Shown: positions 47,785 to 58,790 of the stretch, piece after piece
Numbering within the stretch: the first letter of the stretch is position 1
Layout: the number at the start of each line of letters is the position of its first letter
NCBI RefSeq assembly: GCF_000237925.1
Contig: NC_031500.1
Span: 14,533,753 to 14,597,752 of the forward strand
Source of the DNA: Schistosoma mansoni
Lineage: Eukaryota; Platyhelminthes; Trematoda; Strigeidida; Schistosomatidae
Direction of reading: 5' to 3'
DNA length: 64,000 bases
Position numbers and translations under genes: made by a program
Notes under the pieces: model-generated
What the model saw: the letters and a program-made list of their open reading frames with translations, nothing else
Databases searched by the model: none
What the model was told of the DNA's origin: nothing

Positions 47785-48140
47785 CAGTTAGCCAGTAAAT
47801 AGTCAGTCAGCTACAACGTAGGACCGGGCACATTTGTGCATCGGTCCAAGTTGACATATCTCGTTAGCACAAGATGAATACCGAATTCATAGTAGTTAAT
47901 TTAGTGGTGGTAGTATATAAAATATATAAAATAAGTAGTCTGCATCTACCAACACGGCTCAGACTAGAAGTTAGTGTCTTCAAACTCTGATGACACATTT
48001 TGGTTTGGCCGCCCCTAACTCTCTTCCAACCATTGCCAATACTAGTCAGCATAGCGCATCATGGTAATCGGTGTTCAGGCATACGTAACAAGTGGCCCAA
48101 CCATCTCAGTCGATGAAGATTCATGACCTCATCAACTGAT
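47785..48140 (-). mobile_element. LINE reverse transcriptase C-terminus, second family
   Basis: The minus strand encodes DEVMNLHRLRWLGHLLRMPE, then GNGWKRVRGGQTKMCHQSLK and LTSSLSRVGRCRL, the C-terminal end of a LINE ORF distinct from the WIGHTLRK family. A 3' UTR follows (GTTGTAGCTGACTGAC near 47808). Truncated and interrupted by a stop. Confidence 0.75.
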
Positions 48141-48334
48141 TTGTCAGTAAATAACTATATAAGTAACGTAGTTATTACTAAGGCTTAGTTATTGCTCAAA
48201 GAATATGTTATACTATTATATATTAGTGTTAAATAGAACTCAGTAGCTTACTAAATAATGCGTTTATATTTTTGAAACAATGGACACTGATTTCTAATCT
48301 GATTGTGAGTATCAATACGTGTGTTTAGATCTAC

Positions 48335-48479
48335 CTGGGGTTGTGGCCCTCTAAGAAAACCACCTGCTTTGGGCGTCCTGGCAGTATTCCGGCTCTCACA
48401 CAAATCAAATGATTTATGCGGCGCATACATATTTGGTGCCTCCTTGTAACAATGTTCCTGTCTTTAAATAAATAAATAA
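48335..48479 (+). mobile_element. LINE 3'-end-like repeat, tail only
   Basis: Plus-strand short copy of the 8645-9185 block ending GTCTTTAAATAAATAAATAA. It shows that the AAATAA run is the true 3' tail. Confidence 0.7.
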
Positions 48480-48649
48480 GATATACTTAACTAGCAAGTC
48501 ACAAACAAGTGCCTTAAAGATATAACTTATTTCATTCTTTTATACTGGTTATTAGAATCTCTCCGTTAATGTTATGAACAATAATTGATCAGTACATTCT
48601 ACGAAGACTACCTCAATATTGTCACTAAGTCACACGCATTTAAACAAAG

Positions 48650-48725
48650 TTGAATGATAGCTAGTCGAAGAATCCCAAACGTGTGTTTCGTCCTATTTGC
48701 AACTCGTCAACCGGATGTAACTGTT
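48650..48725 (-). repeat. Sm-alpha SINE fragment with near-intact hammerhead
   Basis: The minus strand reads CCGGTTGACGAGTTGCAAAT, AGGACGAAACACACGTTTGG. The first box is TTGACGA instead of CTGACGA. Confidence 0.7.
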
Positions 48726-49289
48726 TATAATTTCATTAAACACGGTGGAATGGGATTTGAGCGAACGACATATTTGTTAAAAAATCAATATTTTTAAACT
48801 ATTAAACCACCGTTTCATATTAACGGGATGTTTTCCTTTAATTTGATTTATAATTCAATATTATATGAACGTTAAACACGGTATGGGAAAGTACCATACA
48901 GATGTTCATACCGAGATTTGGACCCAGTACCATTCTATCTAAACGGCAATAATGAAGGGCTTTAGTTTCATATGTTTCAAGAAGTCTAACGGTTAAGCTT
49001 AAGGCTTTAGAGCCTCATGACAAATCTGTTACATCTAGGTAATACAGTTAGGATCAAATAGTTCAATTTTGCCAGAAGTGGTATAACTGTCGAACTCATG
49101 ACACATGGTTAAGCTAATAATAAACGGTAAGTTAAAAAGTGTATTCATAAACTACACTAATGAATATGATATGGAAAATACGAAAAGTCAGAAATTTACG
49201 AAAATGGACATGTTCTTAAATCTCTGCATTTTATCAACGTCCTAGGAATTGACGATCGAATTTCAAACGAATTATTTCTCTTGAATAAT
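48726..49289. other. Non-coding, no gene seen
   Basis: AT-rich; contains two imperfect phrases around ATTTGAGCGAACGAC and ATTTGGACCCAGTACC that may be SINE-head relics. Confidence 0.4.
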
Positions 49290-49490
49290 ATAGAACAGAT
49301 GAAGTGTAACCAACAATGGAATTCAGGATGTGGATTTCCTCCTATTCAAGACTCGTCAGCTGGACGGTAGCCGCCAAATCCCAGTGCTTATGTTCACACT
49401 GGAACTCGGACCCTGTACCCTTTGCTTCAGACGCCTATGTTACTTAATCAACTAATGAGTTCAGATAGCCACTCAACTGTGCGATGTGTG
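49290..49490 (-). repeat. Sm-alpha SINE, full length, diverged
   Basis: A minus-strand copy with 3' end, ribozyme (minus CAGCTGACGAGTCTTGAATA; AGGAGGAAATCCAC) and tRNA-like head. CGAAA has become GGAAA. Confidence 0.7.
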
Positions 49491-50085
49491 AGTTTTATTC
49501 TACTTTGACATGGTTTGAGTTATGACGTAGTTGATACCTTGATTGAAGTTCGACTAGTCATCTTTGGAGGCAATCAGTAAGAAACTTAAGACCTAGATTT
49601 ATTGTGAGTTGGTACATGTCAGAAATGGGTACCTATAACCTCAGGAGCCTTATATGTCTTCTCTGTAATTCGAAGTCGTATTACTTTGTTTCATTATGAG
49701 ATGTTATCGCTGAGCTGTTCAAGGTGCGACTGACCTTCCCTGAGACAGAAATATCGACAATGATGAAAACATAGTCCTTCTGATGTCGAGCTACTTAAAC
49801 TAGTATCCCTATCGAAATATGATCAACAGGAATTCACTACTACTAAGAGTGAACACAACATTGGTCACACAGTCAGTGATCAATATATTCAATTTTTTTC
49901 TTCGACAAAAAAGATTTTCAACAAAAAACAAAATTTATTATTTGAAAAGTTGGTTCTATAGAAGAACCAATATAAATTTGTATGTAACAAAATGAAAAAT
50001 ATGTACATAAAGGTATCAAGTGGGAAACGATGCTTGGAAATTATATATTCATGATAATAATGATTTGATATTTAACAAACAATTA

Positions 50086-50253
50086 TTATCGAATGGAAAG
50101 ATTTAATTTTTCCGCTAAAACTTGGCCAATATTCTCATGTAATGGTCTCACTGTATCCATTGTCAAAGTTTTATGTTGATCCCGGTAGATAAAACGATAA
50201 CAAAGACTTTGTCGTCCGGTTTTCGGATCTATGTACGAGTCGACCAAACGAAT
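50086..50253 (-). CDS. FARS2: Mitochondrial Phe-tRNA synthetase, last exon
   Basis: After acceptor ACATGTAG it encodes IRLVDSYIDPKTGRQSLCYR, FIYRDQHKTLTMDTVRPLHE and NIGQVLAEKLNLSIR then stop. This is the second half of the ferredoxin-fold anticodon-binding domain (FDX-ACB); DxYxDPKTGR-S-CYR-YR...RTL matches the family ending (human ...[21 protein letters not shown], from memory). The FDX-ACB domain contacts the anticodon of mitochondrial tRNA-Phe. Confidence 0.93.
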   Translation of the reverse strand: MRLVDSYIDPKTGRQSLCYRFIYRDQHKTLTMDTVRPLHENIGQVLAEKLNLSIR

Positions 50254-50471
50254 CTACATGTAGGTTGAACAATGGAAAAATAGTTTTGATGAAATATTTA
50301 TAATTAAGAATCTATCTACTTATTTACAATGTCAGTAGTATACATTCTACGACAGATTTAACTAGTTGCCTAGGTATGTTACTAGTTTAGGTTTCATCTA
50401 TACAACCACAGTTGTAATCTATATTTGTAAAACTATTAAAATTATTTTTAGAGAAAATTATTCTTCTTTAC

Positions 50472-50639
50472 CTGTTCTATTAGATCGCCAGCTTCGGAAC
50501 GTACAAGATCGAAAATATCCCGTTCAACTATTTTAATTCTATCTAATCCATCAGGATTGAAAGACAAAGATGATATTGATTCCGAGTCGTTTAACCAAAA
50601 TGAAAGATCCAATATACACGGAGGAAATATACTGACAGG
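50472..50639 (-). CDS. FARS2: Mitochondrial Phe-tRNA synthetase, FDX-ACB exon
   Basis: 168 bp, acceptor TATATCAG, donor CAG|GTAAAG. Encodes PVSIFPPCILDLSFWLND, then DRIKIVERDIFDLVRSEAGD and LIEQ: the linker (family pattern S.YPA...DISFWLP) and first half of the anticodon-binding domain (FYDLVR..GGDLVE). Phases are 0 on both sides. Upstream lies the 8.3 kb intron with the inverted mobile elements. Confidence 0.93.
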
Positions 50640-50845
50640 CTGATATAATATAAGTGAACAAAAAAGTGACAAACTGACAATAAGTATTAAAAACTCTTCA
50701 TTATACATCATATATATGAAAATTTTTTTTCGTATCAACAGGCCAAAATCGTATGCATATGTAACAGAAGTTGAGAAATCAACGTTGAAATCGAGTACAA
50801 GCTTACGTGTGTTGGGGTAATCCATAAAAAATCTCGCAACAGACA

Positions 50846-52345
50846 AGAAAGACTCAAGAAACATTACGAAGCATTTTATCCAATCAGCGTTCAGTAGAAG
50901 TTTTGCTAAAAACACCACGAAAGTGAAAAGTCACATGTAGAGTTTCTGATTGGCTGATTACTACACTGCTACTATGTTTAGTAGCATCCCAGAATTTTCA
51001 GGAAAACCTATAGTATCAGTTTATATGTTAAGCCCATATACTTCATTCTAGTTACTGGCCAAGCCAATTCACCTATACATTGAGTCATATTTTGGTCTTG
51101 TTAATTATTCGCTTATTAACCTTGACTACTTTTTATATGAGCGTATATGTGTACCCTTCGTATCCTATTCATCATATGTCTGTCATTCATTTTTGTCTGA
51201 TTATAAATATTGAGTAATGCTTGCTCATAGCGTGTTGGCTCCCCAGCCATCTCTACTATGCATCATCTTTGCTTCGCTCGCTTACACTTGCTCATGTGCC
51301 CACAGCTTTCTGGTCTGCATCATTCATCAATAAAAATGTAGTTGCCGCTTCCTTTTGCCTTCTGATTTTATACACCGTTAAGATTGGTATAATAACGGTT
51401 ATCGAAGTGAACGATTATTGAAGCACGGCACTACAAACACAAGGTCTTCTAAAATACTATAAAAACCCTATATTTTCTGTACATAAAGGAACCTTTGGAG
51501 TAAAGTGCTTCTCGCATATTTTGTGCCTTTTCTCTCGTGTTCAAATCGCTGTGTAGATTTAGCTTGGGGGTTACGAGACTAGCTTAGGATCCAAGTATAG
51601 CGTTCAATTAGCAAGACTTATCAGTGGCGACGGGGAAAACTACAATGAATATTTCTTTGGAGCAACTAGAAGCTTATATGGAGCGTCAAGAAAGGCGGTT
51701 TGAACAGTCTCAATTCAGAATCATGGAAACCCTTATGCATGTCCCAACAAAACTCTGCTTCTGCTGAATTACAAGTATCTCATACTGATTCAGTTATTAA
51801 TGCAATCCATGAATTTAATTTTGATGGTGCAGCAGGTGTTACTTTTGACTCTTGGTTTAAGAAGTATGGAGAATTGTTCCGTATTGATCTCTGCAGACTG
51901 GATGACACCTCAAAAGTCAGAATACTTCTAAGAAAACTTGGGACAACAGAACATGAACGCTGTAGTAACTTTATTCCTCCGAAGAACTCACGAGACTTTA
52001 GTTTTGATGAAACAATTCAAACCCTGTCTCAAATCTTCGGAGAACAGTCATCTCTATTAAATATCCGTTACCAATGCTTGAAGATAACGAAAGAACCAGG
52101 AGATGACTGGGTGAAAAACGCAGGAATTGTGAACCGAGAATGTGAGAGGTTCAAGTTGCCTTCTATGAATGAAGACCAGTTTAAATGCCTAGTATTTGTC
52201 TGTAGCCTGCGTTCACCCGAGGATGCTGACATCCGAACAAGAATCGTAAGCAAGCTTGAACATTGTCCTAACATGACCCTGCAAGAAGTAACGGCGAAAC
52301 TAAACTATACTGCCGAGCCAATCAGAAGCTTTCGCGGGTTTTCAA
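50846..52345 (+). mobile_element. Ty3/gypsy-type LTR element fragment, left arm
   Basis: Fossil. An LTR ending at about 51623 (...GACTTATCA) is followed by a primer-site-like TGGCGACGGGG and a leader. The start of the LTR is not fixed. A gag-like frame (51700-52359) shows capsid phrases common to metazoan Ty3/gypsy elements (GVTFDSWFKKYGELFRIDL; LLRKLGTTEHERC; FGEQSSLLNIRYQCLK). No pol or second LTR in this orientation. Broken by truncation and a Merlin insertion. Confidence 0.75.
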
Positions 52346-53260
52346 GGTCACGGCGCTAATTTCATTACAAGATGCTTACGTACGATAGTTTTACAGAGGA
52401 TTTTAACGAAGACGTTATAATTGAGCGTCTACAAGAGAAGGGATTATTGAGAAGTTCATATACTTGTGACTGTGGTAGTCAAATGACCATTGTACAGTGT
52501 GCAACCTGCCGTGATGATGTTATCTTTCGATGTTCTTCATGTTGGAAGAGAAAGTCAGCTCGAACAGGAACTTTCTTCGCTCGATCAAAACTAAGGTTAA
52601 GGCAGATTATGATCCTTGTTGCAAATTGGATAATAAAAGCACCAGTTACACTCGCTGCCACATTTGCCGGTGTAAGTGAAGTTTCGGCAGTTCAGTGGTA
52701 CGAGTATTGCCGAGATATATGTGCAACAAAATTGACAAGCGTACACTAATCGTATGGAGGAGTTGGGAGGATCGTTGAAATAGATGAAACAGTTGTAAGG
52801 AAACGCAAATTCAACCGTGGCCACAGTATCAAAGGAGATTGGGTAAGTACCTCTTCCATAAATATACCTCACAGGTCCTTGGAATCTATGATAGATCACT
52901 ACAAAAAGGACATTTCCAACGAGTCAGCAACCGACAGGCACCAACATTAATACCGATTATACAGCAATATGTGCTGCCATGGACTACGGTGTATACAGAC
53001 GATTGAAGAGCATATAGGTGCCTAAGTAGACTAGGCTACGTGCATGAAGTTGTCATACACAAGCGCCATTTTGTAGACCCTACAACAGGGGTGCACACCA
53101 ACAACATTGAGGCTATGTGGTCGAGGCTGGAAGAATTTTTGAGACCTTATCATGGCTCCAGAGGCCGACTAATATGGAGCCACATGGATGGGTTCCTGTA
53201 TCGTATGCATTATGATTTTAAAACTTCTGAACCAATATCTAACCTTGATAAGTTTTTGAG
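52346..53260 (+). mobile_element. Merlin-type DNA transposon, left copy (inactive)
   Basis: Transposase of the IS1016/IS1595-related Merlin superfamily. ATG at 52372; N-terminal zinc ribbon (CDCGS...CATC...CSSC), then VEIDETVVRKRKFNRGHSIK (first Asp), a 32-bp intron (52843-52874, GTAAGT...CACAG), VLGIYDRSLQKGHFQR, VYTDD (second Asp), VIHKRHFVDPTTGVHTNNIE and AMWSRLEEF (third acidic residue). Two in-frame stops (TAA 52747-52749, TGA 53004-53006) disable it. The left end near 52346-52364 (TCACGGCGCTAATTTC) resembles a terminal inverted repeat. The copy runs into the gap. Merlin elements were described in schistosomes (from memory). Confidence 0.88.
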
Positions 53261-53460
53261 NNNNNNNNNNNNNNNNNNNNNNNNNNNNNNNNNNNNNNNN
53301 NNNNNNNNNNNNNNNNNNNNNNNNNNNNNNNNNNNNNNNNNNNNNNNNNNNNNNNNNNNNNNNNNNNNNNNNNNNNNNNNNNNNNNNNNNNNNNNNNNNN
53401 NNNNNNNNNNNNNNNNNNNNNNNNNNNNNNNNNNNNNNNNNNNNNNNNNNNNNNNNNNNN
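53261..53460. other. Assembly gap (200 N) inside the inverted repeat
   Basis: A round-number spacer of unknown true length. It falls between the two inverted arms, where assemblers and polymerases both tend to fail. Confidence 0.98.
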
Positions 53461-54493
53461 TATCCCCTCTAATTTTTGAGTTTTGTATAATATATTTTTA
53501 CTGTATACTGTCTTTTGATTAACTAATATTTCTCAAGGTCATTTAAGATCCGTTCAAAGGTCGTCAGAATAGTTTAGTCTCAAAAACTTATCAAGGTTAG
53601 ATATTGGTTCAGAAGTTTTAAAATCATAATGCATACGATACAGGAACCCATCCATGTGGCTCCATATTAGTCGGCCTCTGGAGCCATGATAAGGTCTCAA
53701 AAATTCTTCCAGCCTCGACCACATAGCCTCAATGTTGTTGGTGTGCACCCCTGTTGTAGGGTCTACAAAATGGCGCTTGTGTATGACAACTTCATGCACG
53801 TAGCCTAGTCTACTTAGGCACCTATATGCTCTTCAATCGTCTGTATACACCGTAGTCCATGGCAGCACATATTGCTGTATAATCGGTATTAATGTTGGTG
53901 CCTGTCGGTTGCTGACTCGTTGGAAATGTCCTTTTTGTAGTGATCTATCATAGATTCCAAGGACCTGTGAGGTATATTTATGGAAGAGGTACTTACCCAA
54001 TCTCCTTTGATACTGTGGCCACGGTTGAATTTGCGTTTCCTTACAACTGTTTCATCTATTTCAACGATCCTCCCAACTCCTCCATACGATTAGTGTACGC
54101 TTGTCAATTTTGTTGCACATATATCTCGGCAATACTCGTACCACTGAACTGCCGAAACTTCACTTACACCGGCAAATGTGGCAGCGAGTGTAACTGGTGC
54201 TTTTATTATCCAATTTGCAACAAGGATCATAATCTGCCTTAACCTTAGTTTTGATCGAGCGAAGAAAGTTCCTGTTCGAGCTGACTTTCTCTTCCAACAT
54301 GAAGAACATCGAAAGATAACATCATCACGGCAGGTTGCACACTGTACAATGGTCATTTGACTACCACAGTCACAAGTATATGAACTTCTCAATAATCCCT
54401 TCTCTTGTAGACGCTCAATTATAACGTCTTCGTTAAAATCCTCTGTAAAACTATCGTACGTAAGCATCTTGTAATGAAATTAGCGCCGTGACC
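53461..54493 (-). mobile_element. Merlin-type DNA transposon, right copy (inactive)
   Basis: Same transposase as the left copy, including the same two in-frame stops and the same 32-bp intron, but with its 3' end present. The protein closes LDKFLRLNYSDDL at 53554. Beyond it the minus strand ends AAAAATTAGAGGGGATA at 53461, which partly mirrors the 5' end (TCACGGCGCTAATTTC) and is a candidate 3' terminal repeat. Confidence 0.88.
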
Positions 54494-56426
54494 TTGAAAA
54501 CCCGCGAAAGCTTCTGATTGGCTCGGCAGTATAGTTTAGTTTCGCCGTTACTTCTTGCAGGGTCATGTTAGGACAATGTTCAAGCTTGCTTACGATTCTT
54601 GTTCGGATGTCAGCATCCTCGGGTGAACGCAGGCTACAGACAAATACTAGGCATTTAAACTGGTCTTCATTCATAGAAGGCAACTTGAACCTCTCACATT
54701 CTCGGTTCACAATTCCTGCGTTTTTCACCCAGTCATCTCCTGGTTCTTTCGTTATCTTCAAGCATTGGTAACGGATATTTAATAGAGATGACTGTTCTCC
54801 GAAGATTTGAGACAGGGTTTGAATTGTTTCATCAAAACTAAAGTCTCGTGAGTTCTTCGGAGGAATAAAGTTACTACAGCGTTCATGTTCTGTTGTCCCA
54901 AGTTTTCTTAGAAGTATTCTGACTTTTGAGGTGTCATCCAGTCTGCAGAGATCAATACGGAACAATTCTCCATACTTCTTAAACCAAGAGTCAAAAGTAA
55001 CACCTGCTGCACCATCAAAATTAAATTCATGGATTGCATTAATAACTGAATCAGTATGAGATACTTGTAATTCAGCAGAAGCAGAGTTTTGTTGGGACAT
55101 GCATAAGGGTTTCCATGATTCTGAATTGAGACTGTTCAAACCGCCTTTCTTGACGCTCCATATAAGCTTCTAGTTGCTCCAAAGAAATATTCATTGTAGT
55201 TTTCCCCGTCGCCACTGATAAGTCTTGCTAATTGAACGCTATACTTGGATCCTAAGTGTTATAAACGCATGGATGCCGTCGCCAATGTTATAAACGTATG
55301 GATGCCGTCGCCAATTGTTATAAACGTAGAGAGAGAGAGAGGATGCTGGTTATAACTTTAGGGGGTTCTGGTTATAACAGTCCTTTTACTTCTTACACGT
55401 ATGTGGGACGTTAATTTATCTTAGACGAATATCTACACTAGATTCCCACCCAGTGTCTATTCTACAGGACTTCAACAGAACTCAGATCAAGAACACAATA
55501 TTAGCCTGACTATAACGTCAATATATTTCACACCAAAATCCGACACATGGAACAGTCAATAAGTCTCAATAAGTGTCAATCAATAATAAGGATAGGGAAA
55601 TATATATATACATAACACCTGTCATCCTGTCTAATGTCTGACTCATCAAGACAACCAATCATTATCATTCTCGCCCACACATCACTAAGCTAGTCTCGTA
55701 ACCCCCAAGCTAAATCTACACAGCGATTTGAACACGAGAGAAAAGGCACAAAATATGCGAGAAGCACTTTACTCCAAAGGTTCCTTTATGTACAGAAAAT
55801 ATAGGGTTTTTATAGTATTTTAGAAGACCTTGTGTTTGTAGTGCCGTGCTTCAATAATCGTTCACTTCGATAACCGTTATTATACCAATCTTAACGGTGT
55901 ATAAAATCAGAAGGCAAAAGGAAGCGGCAACTACATTTTTATTGATGAATGATGCAGACCAGAAAGCTGTGGGCACATGAGCAAGTGTAAGCGAGCGAAG
56001 CAAAGATGATGCATAGTAGAGATGGCTGGGGAGCCAACACGCTATGAGCAAGCATTACTCAATATTTATAATCAGACAAAAATGAATGACAGACATATGA
56101 TGAATAGGATACGAAGGGTACACATATACGCTCATATAAAAAGTAGTCAAGGTTAATAAGCGAATAATTAACAAGACCAAAATATGACTCAATGTATAGG
56201 TGAATTGGCTTGGCCAGTAACTAGAATGAAGTATATGGGCTTAACATATAAACTGATACTATAGGTTTTCCTGAAAATTCTGGGATGCTACTAAACATAG
56301 TAGCAGTGTAGTAATCAGCCAATCAGAAACTCTACATGTGACTTTTCACTTTCGTGGTGTTTTTAGCAAAACTTCTACTGAACGCTGATTGGATAAAATG
56401 CTTCGTAATGTTTCTTGAGTCTTTCT
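54494..56426 (-). mobile_element. Ty3/gypsy-type LTR element fragment, right arm
   Basis: Inverted counterpart of 50846-52345, with gag-like frame at 54480-55139 and LTR end near 55216. The LTR carries a second, nested solo LTR. Fossil, broken as in the left arm. Confidence 0.75.
55257..55684 (-). mobile_element. Nested solo LTR with 5-bp target duplication
   Basis: 428 bp, TGTTATAAAC ... CACACATCA on the plus strand, flanked by CTAAG on both sides (55252-55256, 55685-55689). The left arm preserves the empty site (CTTAG once, 51583-51587). Its end near 55257-55325 holds a ~30-bp unit repeated about 2.5 times, each with GTTATAAACG and GATGCCGTCGCCAA. A young LTR insertion relative to its host element. 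Confidence 0.9.
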
Positions 56427-58095
56427 AATCTGTTGCGCGAAATTGTCAGGACCGCTCATCACGAATAATATATTTTGTGCCTTGTTATTGGGGTTCGTTA
56501 TGGACAATGATGTTGCGGATTTAGGAATGAAAACGATTGAGCTTCTCTAATTCGATCGGTCCTCTTCGGAACTGACAATGGTCAATTATACTCAACACAT
56601 CAAGCCTTAACGGCTAAGACAGGAAGAAGACGGATTCGCAGATAACTTAATATTTGTGGCAGAACAAGCAACCGAAACGAAATTGGAACAAAAGTTGTTA
56701 CTATAGTAGCAGAATACGACCTTCGAAATCGTAGTACTTTAGCGAACTAAATAAATATGATCAATCAGAAGACAAAGATCATGAGGAAAATCGAATTGAT
56801 AGAAAGTGTGCGAGTGGTTATCGTTGCTGAAGAGATTTTGATCTTTCTATAAAGATTTGACTATTCTTGCAACCGCCTCAATAGTATAATAGACACAGAA
56901 TGGATTCCGATCATATCCAACTTGATAATTTTCAATGGGAATATAGCTAATGAACATTTCAGCTTTTTTGTTGTACTCAAGTTTTCTTTAAACGTCAATA
57001 GCTGGTCTAACCAATGCCAATTTATGATGAAAACGAGCCTAACACTAATGGTCTCATTAAGTTAGGTGAAATTTGTGTTTTTGGCTCTTTTGATTTTGAT
57101 AAACAAAGATTACAATATTTTATTCGTGTTGCTATTTTAAATTAATGTCTCTTCAATATAACTTTCAACTATAGACTATTTACAACTTTTAAAATAAATA
57201 GTACTGGTACTTGTCATACTTCACTTACTACTGTTGACGGGCTAGACTTTACATAATCTGATAGAAAGAAACCATTCTACAAAATAAGCTTTAGGGATTA
57301 AAAGTAACCGAATAAATATTTAAAGTATCATGGCAACAATACTCATCATCTAACAACAAATAGCCTTAAGAACTAATTGTAACGAAGCTATCAGTAAAAT
57401 TGAGATAGTACTCACTAATAACGAATTAGAAATTAATCACTTGATTGTTGATATTGTAGATTGTTGTTACCTTATATGAACAACAACACAAGTAAATATA
57501 CGGCCTGACAAAAACAATAGCATTAAAATATTGAAGTAAATGTAAAACTCTTATAGATGAGATGTTAATAGATATAAATAGAAGAGCGATTTGTTATTTG
57601 GAACTCCAGTTATTATTTCTTAACCTCACGAATGTACTATTCTGTCTGTAGCCTAGCATACTAAAATTTGATCAATGATATTTGTCGAGTGGTAGGATTA
57701 AGGTCAACGTAATCTTAACATTTATTGGTCTGGAGATACACACGCCTTCTTCAATCCTCAGTATTGAGTCATGATAAGAGAATATAGCAAATAGACTCAT
57801 ATTACTGTATATCAGGCAAGTAGTATTTTTATTTTAAACACGCAGTAGTTTGCATACATGAATTATCAAACCACATAATGCATCCTCAAATAAGAAATTA
57901 TACTTTACACAAATAATCACGCCATCAGAGGCAGAGAACAGGGTAAAAAAGTAAATAATTAATTAGCAATAAAAGGAAAACAATAAACTATACAACAATA
58001 GTTAATTGATCCGATGGAAGCTCACAATACAGGAAATACAGAAACACAATAATCCAGTTATCTCTAGATAATTATACGAAAAAAGTACGAATAAT
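56427..58095. other. FARS2 intron, no feature seen
   Basis: AT-rich with a CGAACG-poor profile. Around 56500-56900 phrases such as GAAAACGATTGAGC and GACGGATTCGCAG look like an eroded reverse-transcriptase-containing repeat, but I cannot assign it. Confidence 0.4.
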
Positions 58096-58099
58096 AATA

Positions 58100-58277
58100 G
58101 TCTGGCTATCAGGACTCAGTAGCTAAGTGGATAAGACGATAGTGTTTGAAGAGAACAGTACTGGGTTCGGGTCCCAGAATGAACATCAAATCTAAGATCC
58201 AGGTACATCCAGCTGACGAGTCCCAAGTAGGACGGAACGCGCGTCCTGGATTCCACTGCTAGCCACTATCCATCTTT
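58100..58277 (+). repeat. Sm-alpha SINE, full length
   Basis: Plus-strand copy: tRNA-like head (GACTCAGTAGCTAAGTGGAT; B box GGGTTCGGGTCCC), spacer, ribozyme and 3' end CCACTATCCATCTTTG. The ribozyme reads CTGACGAGTCCCAAGTAGGA, then CGGAACGC, so the invariant GAAA is GGAA and cleavage should be lost. Antisense to FARS2. Confidence 0.85.
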
Positions 58278-58599
58278 GTTTATAAGTCTTTAAAATAGTT
58301 TTAACTTCCTTAATACTCACTCTAATAAAACATAAAGCATTTTGTAGTATTTTGAGATAAACAAAACTATACACATAGTAAATAGTTTTTAAGATTAAGT
58401 CTTAAACTCTCACTTCTTCTACTTAGTGACTTGAAGACTATGAAGAGAAAAAAACGCAATCAAAATACACATGTCATTAGTAAGGATTTGTAACTTCACA
58501 TCATTGTTATTTAGGATTATAATTGATCAGTCTCTGTTGCTACATATGTATCCTAAGTGGATTGGTCTCATATATTCTTCTGTCAAAAATTTCAGTATA

Positions 58600-58790
58600 T
58601 TTGGTATGCAGCTAGAAGTTGAATCCAGGATACGAGTTTTATCCCATTTAGACAATACGTTTGAAACGAAAGGTTCTGGATTCAAGGCTCATTGTAAACA
58701 CCAATAAAGAAATTTAGGTACATCTAGTAGACGAGTCCCGAATGGTACGAAGCATGTGTTCTAGATTCTATTGCTACCCACATACGAATT
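58600..58790. repeat. Sm-alpha SINE pieces in opposite orientation, eroded
   Basis: 58600-58655 is a minus-strand 3' piece (GCAGCTAGAAGTTGAATCCA). 58656-58790 is a plus-strand copy (TAGACGAGTCCCGAATGGTA, CGAAGCATG; TTCTATTGCTACCC). Confidence 0.6.

Larger units (their letters stand above)
50846..53260 (+). repeat. Left arm of a large inverted repeat
   Basis: 2415 bp, matching the reverse complement of 53579-56426 without a difference in every stretch I compared, apart from one 433-bp addition in the right arm. Open frames read the same in both arms over their full lengths. Contents: Ty3/gypsy LTR and gag fragment, then a Merlin transposon. The outer edge fades into about 27 bp of weaker similarity (20/27) before ending. 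Confidence 0.9.
53579..56426 (-). repeat. Right arm of the large inverted repeat
   Basis: 2848 bp. Subtracting the nested solo LTR (428 bp) and its 5-bp target duplication leaves exactly 2415 bp, the left-arm length. The arms therefore differ by that insertion and no net indel. Confidence 0.9.

Noticed and set aside
51221-51421. 66-codon frame inside the LTR region
   Set aside because: Repeated exactly in the other arm only because the arm is duplicated; no motif, and it sits in LTR-like sequence.
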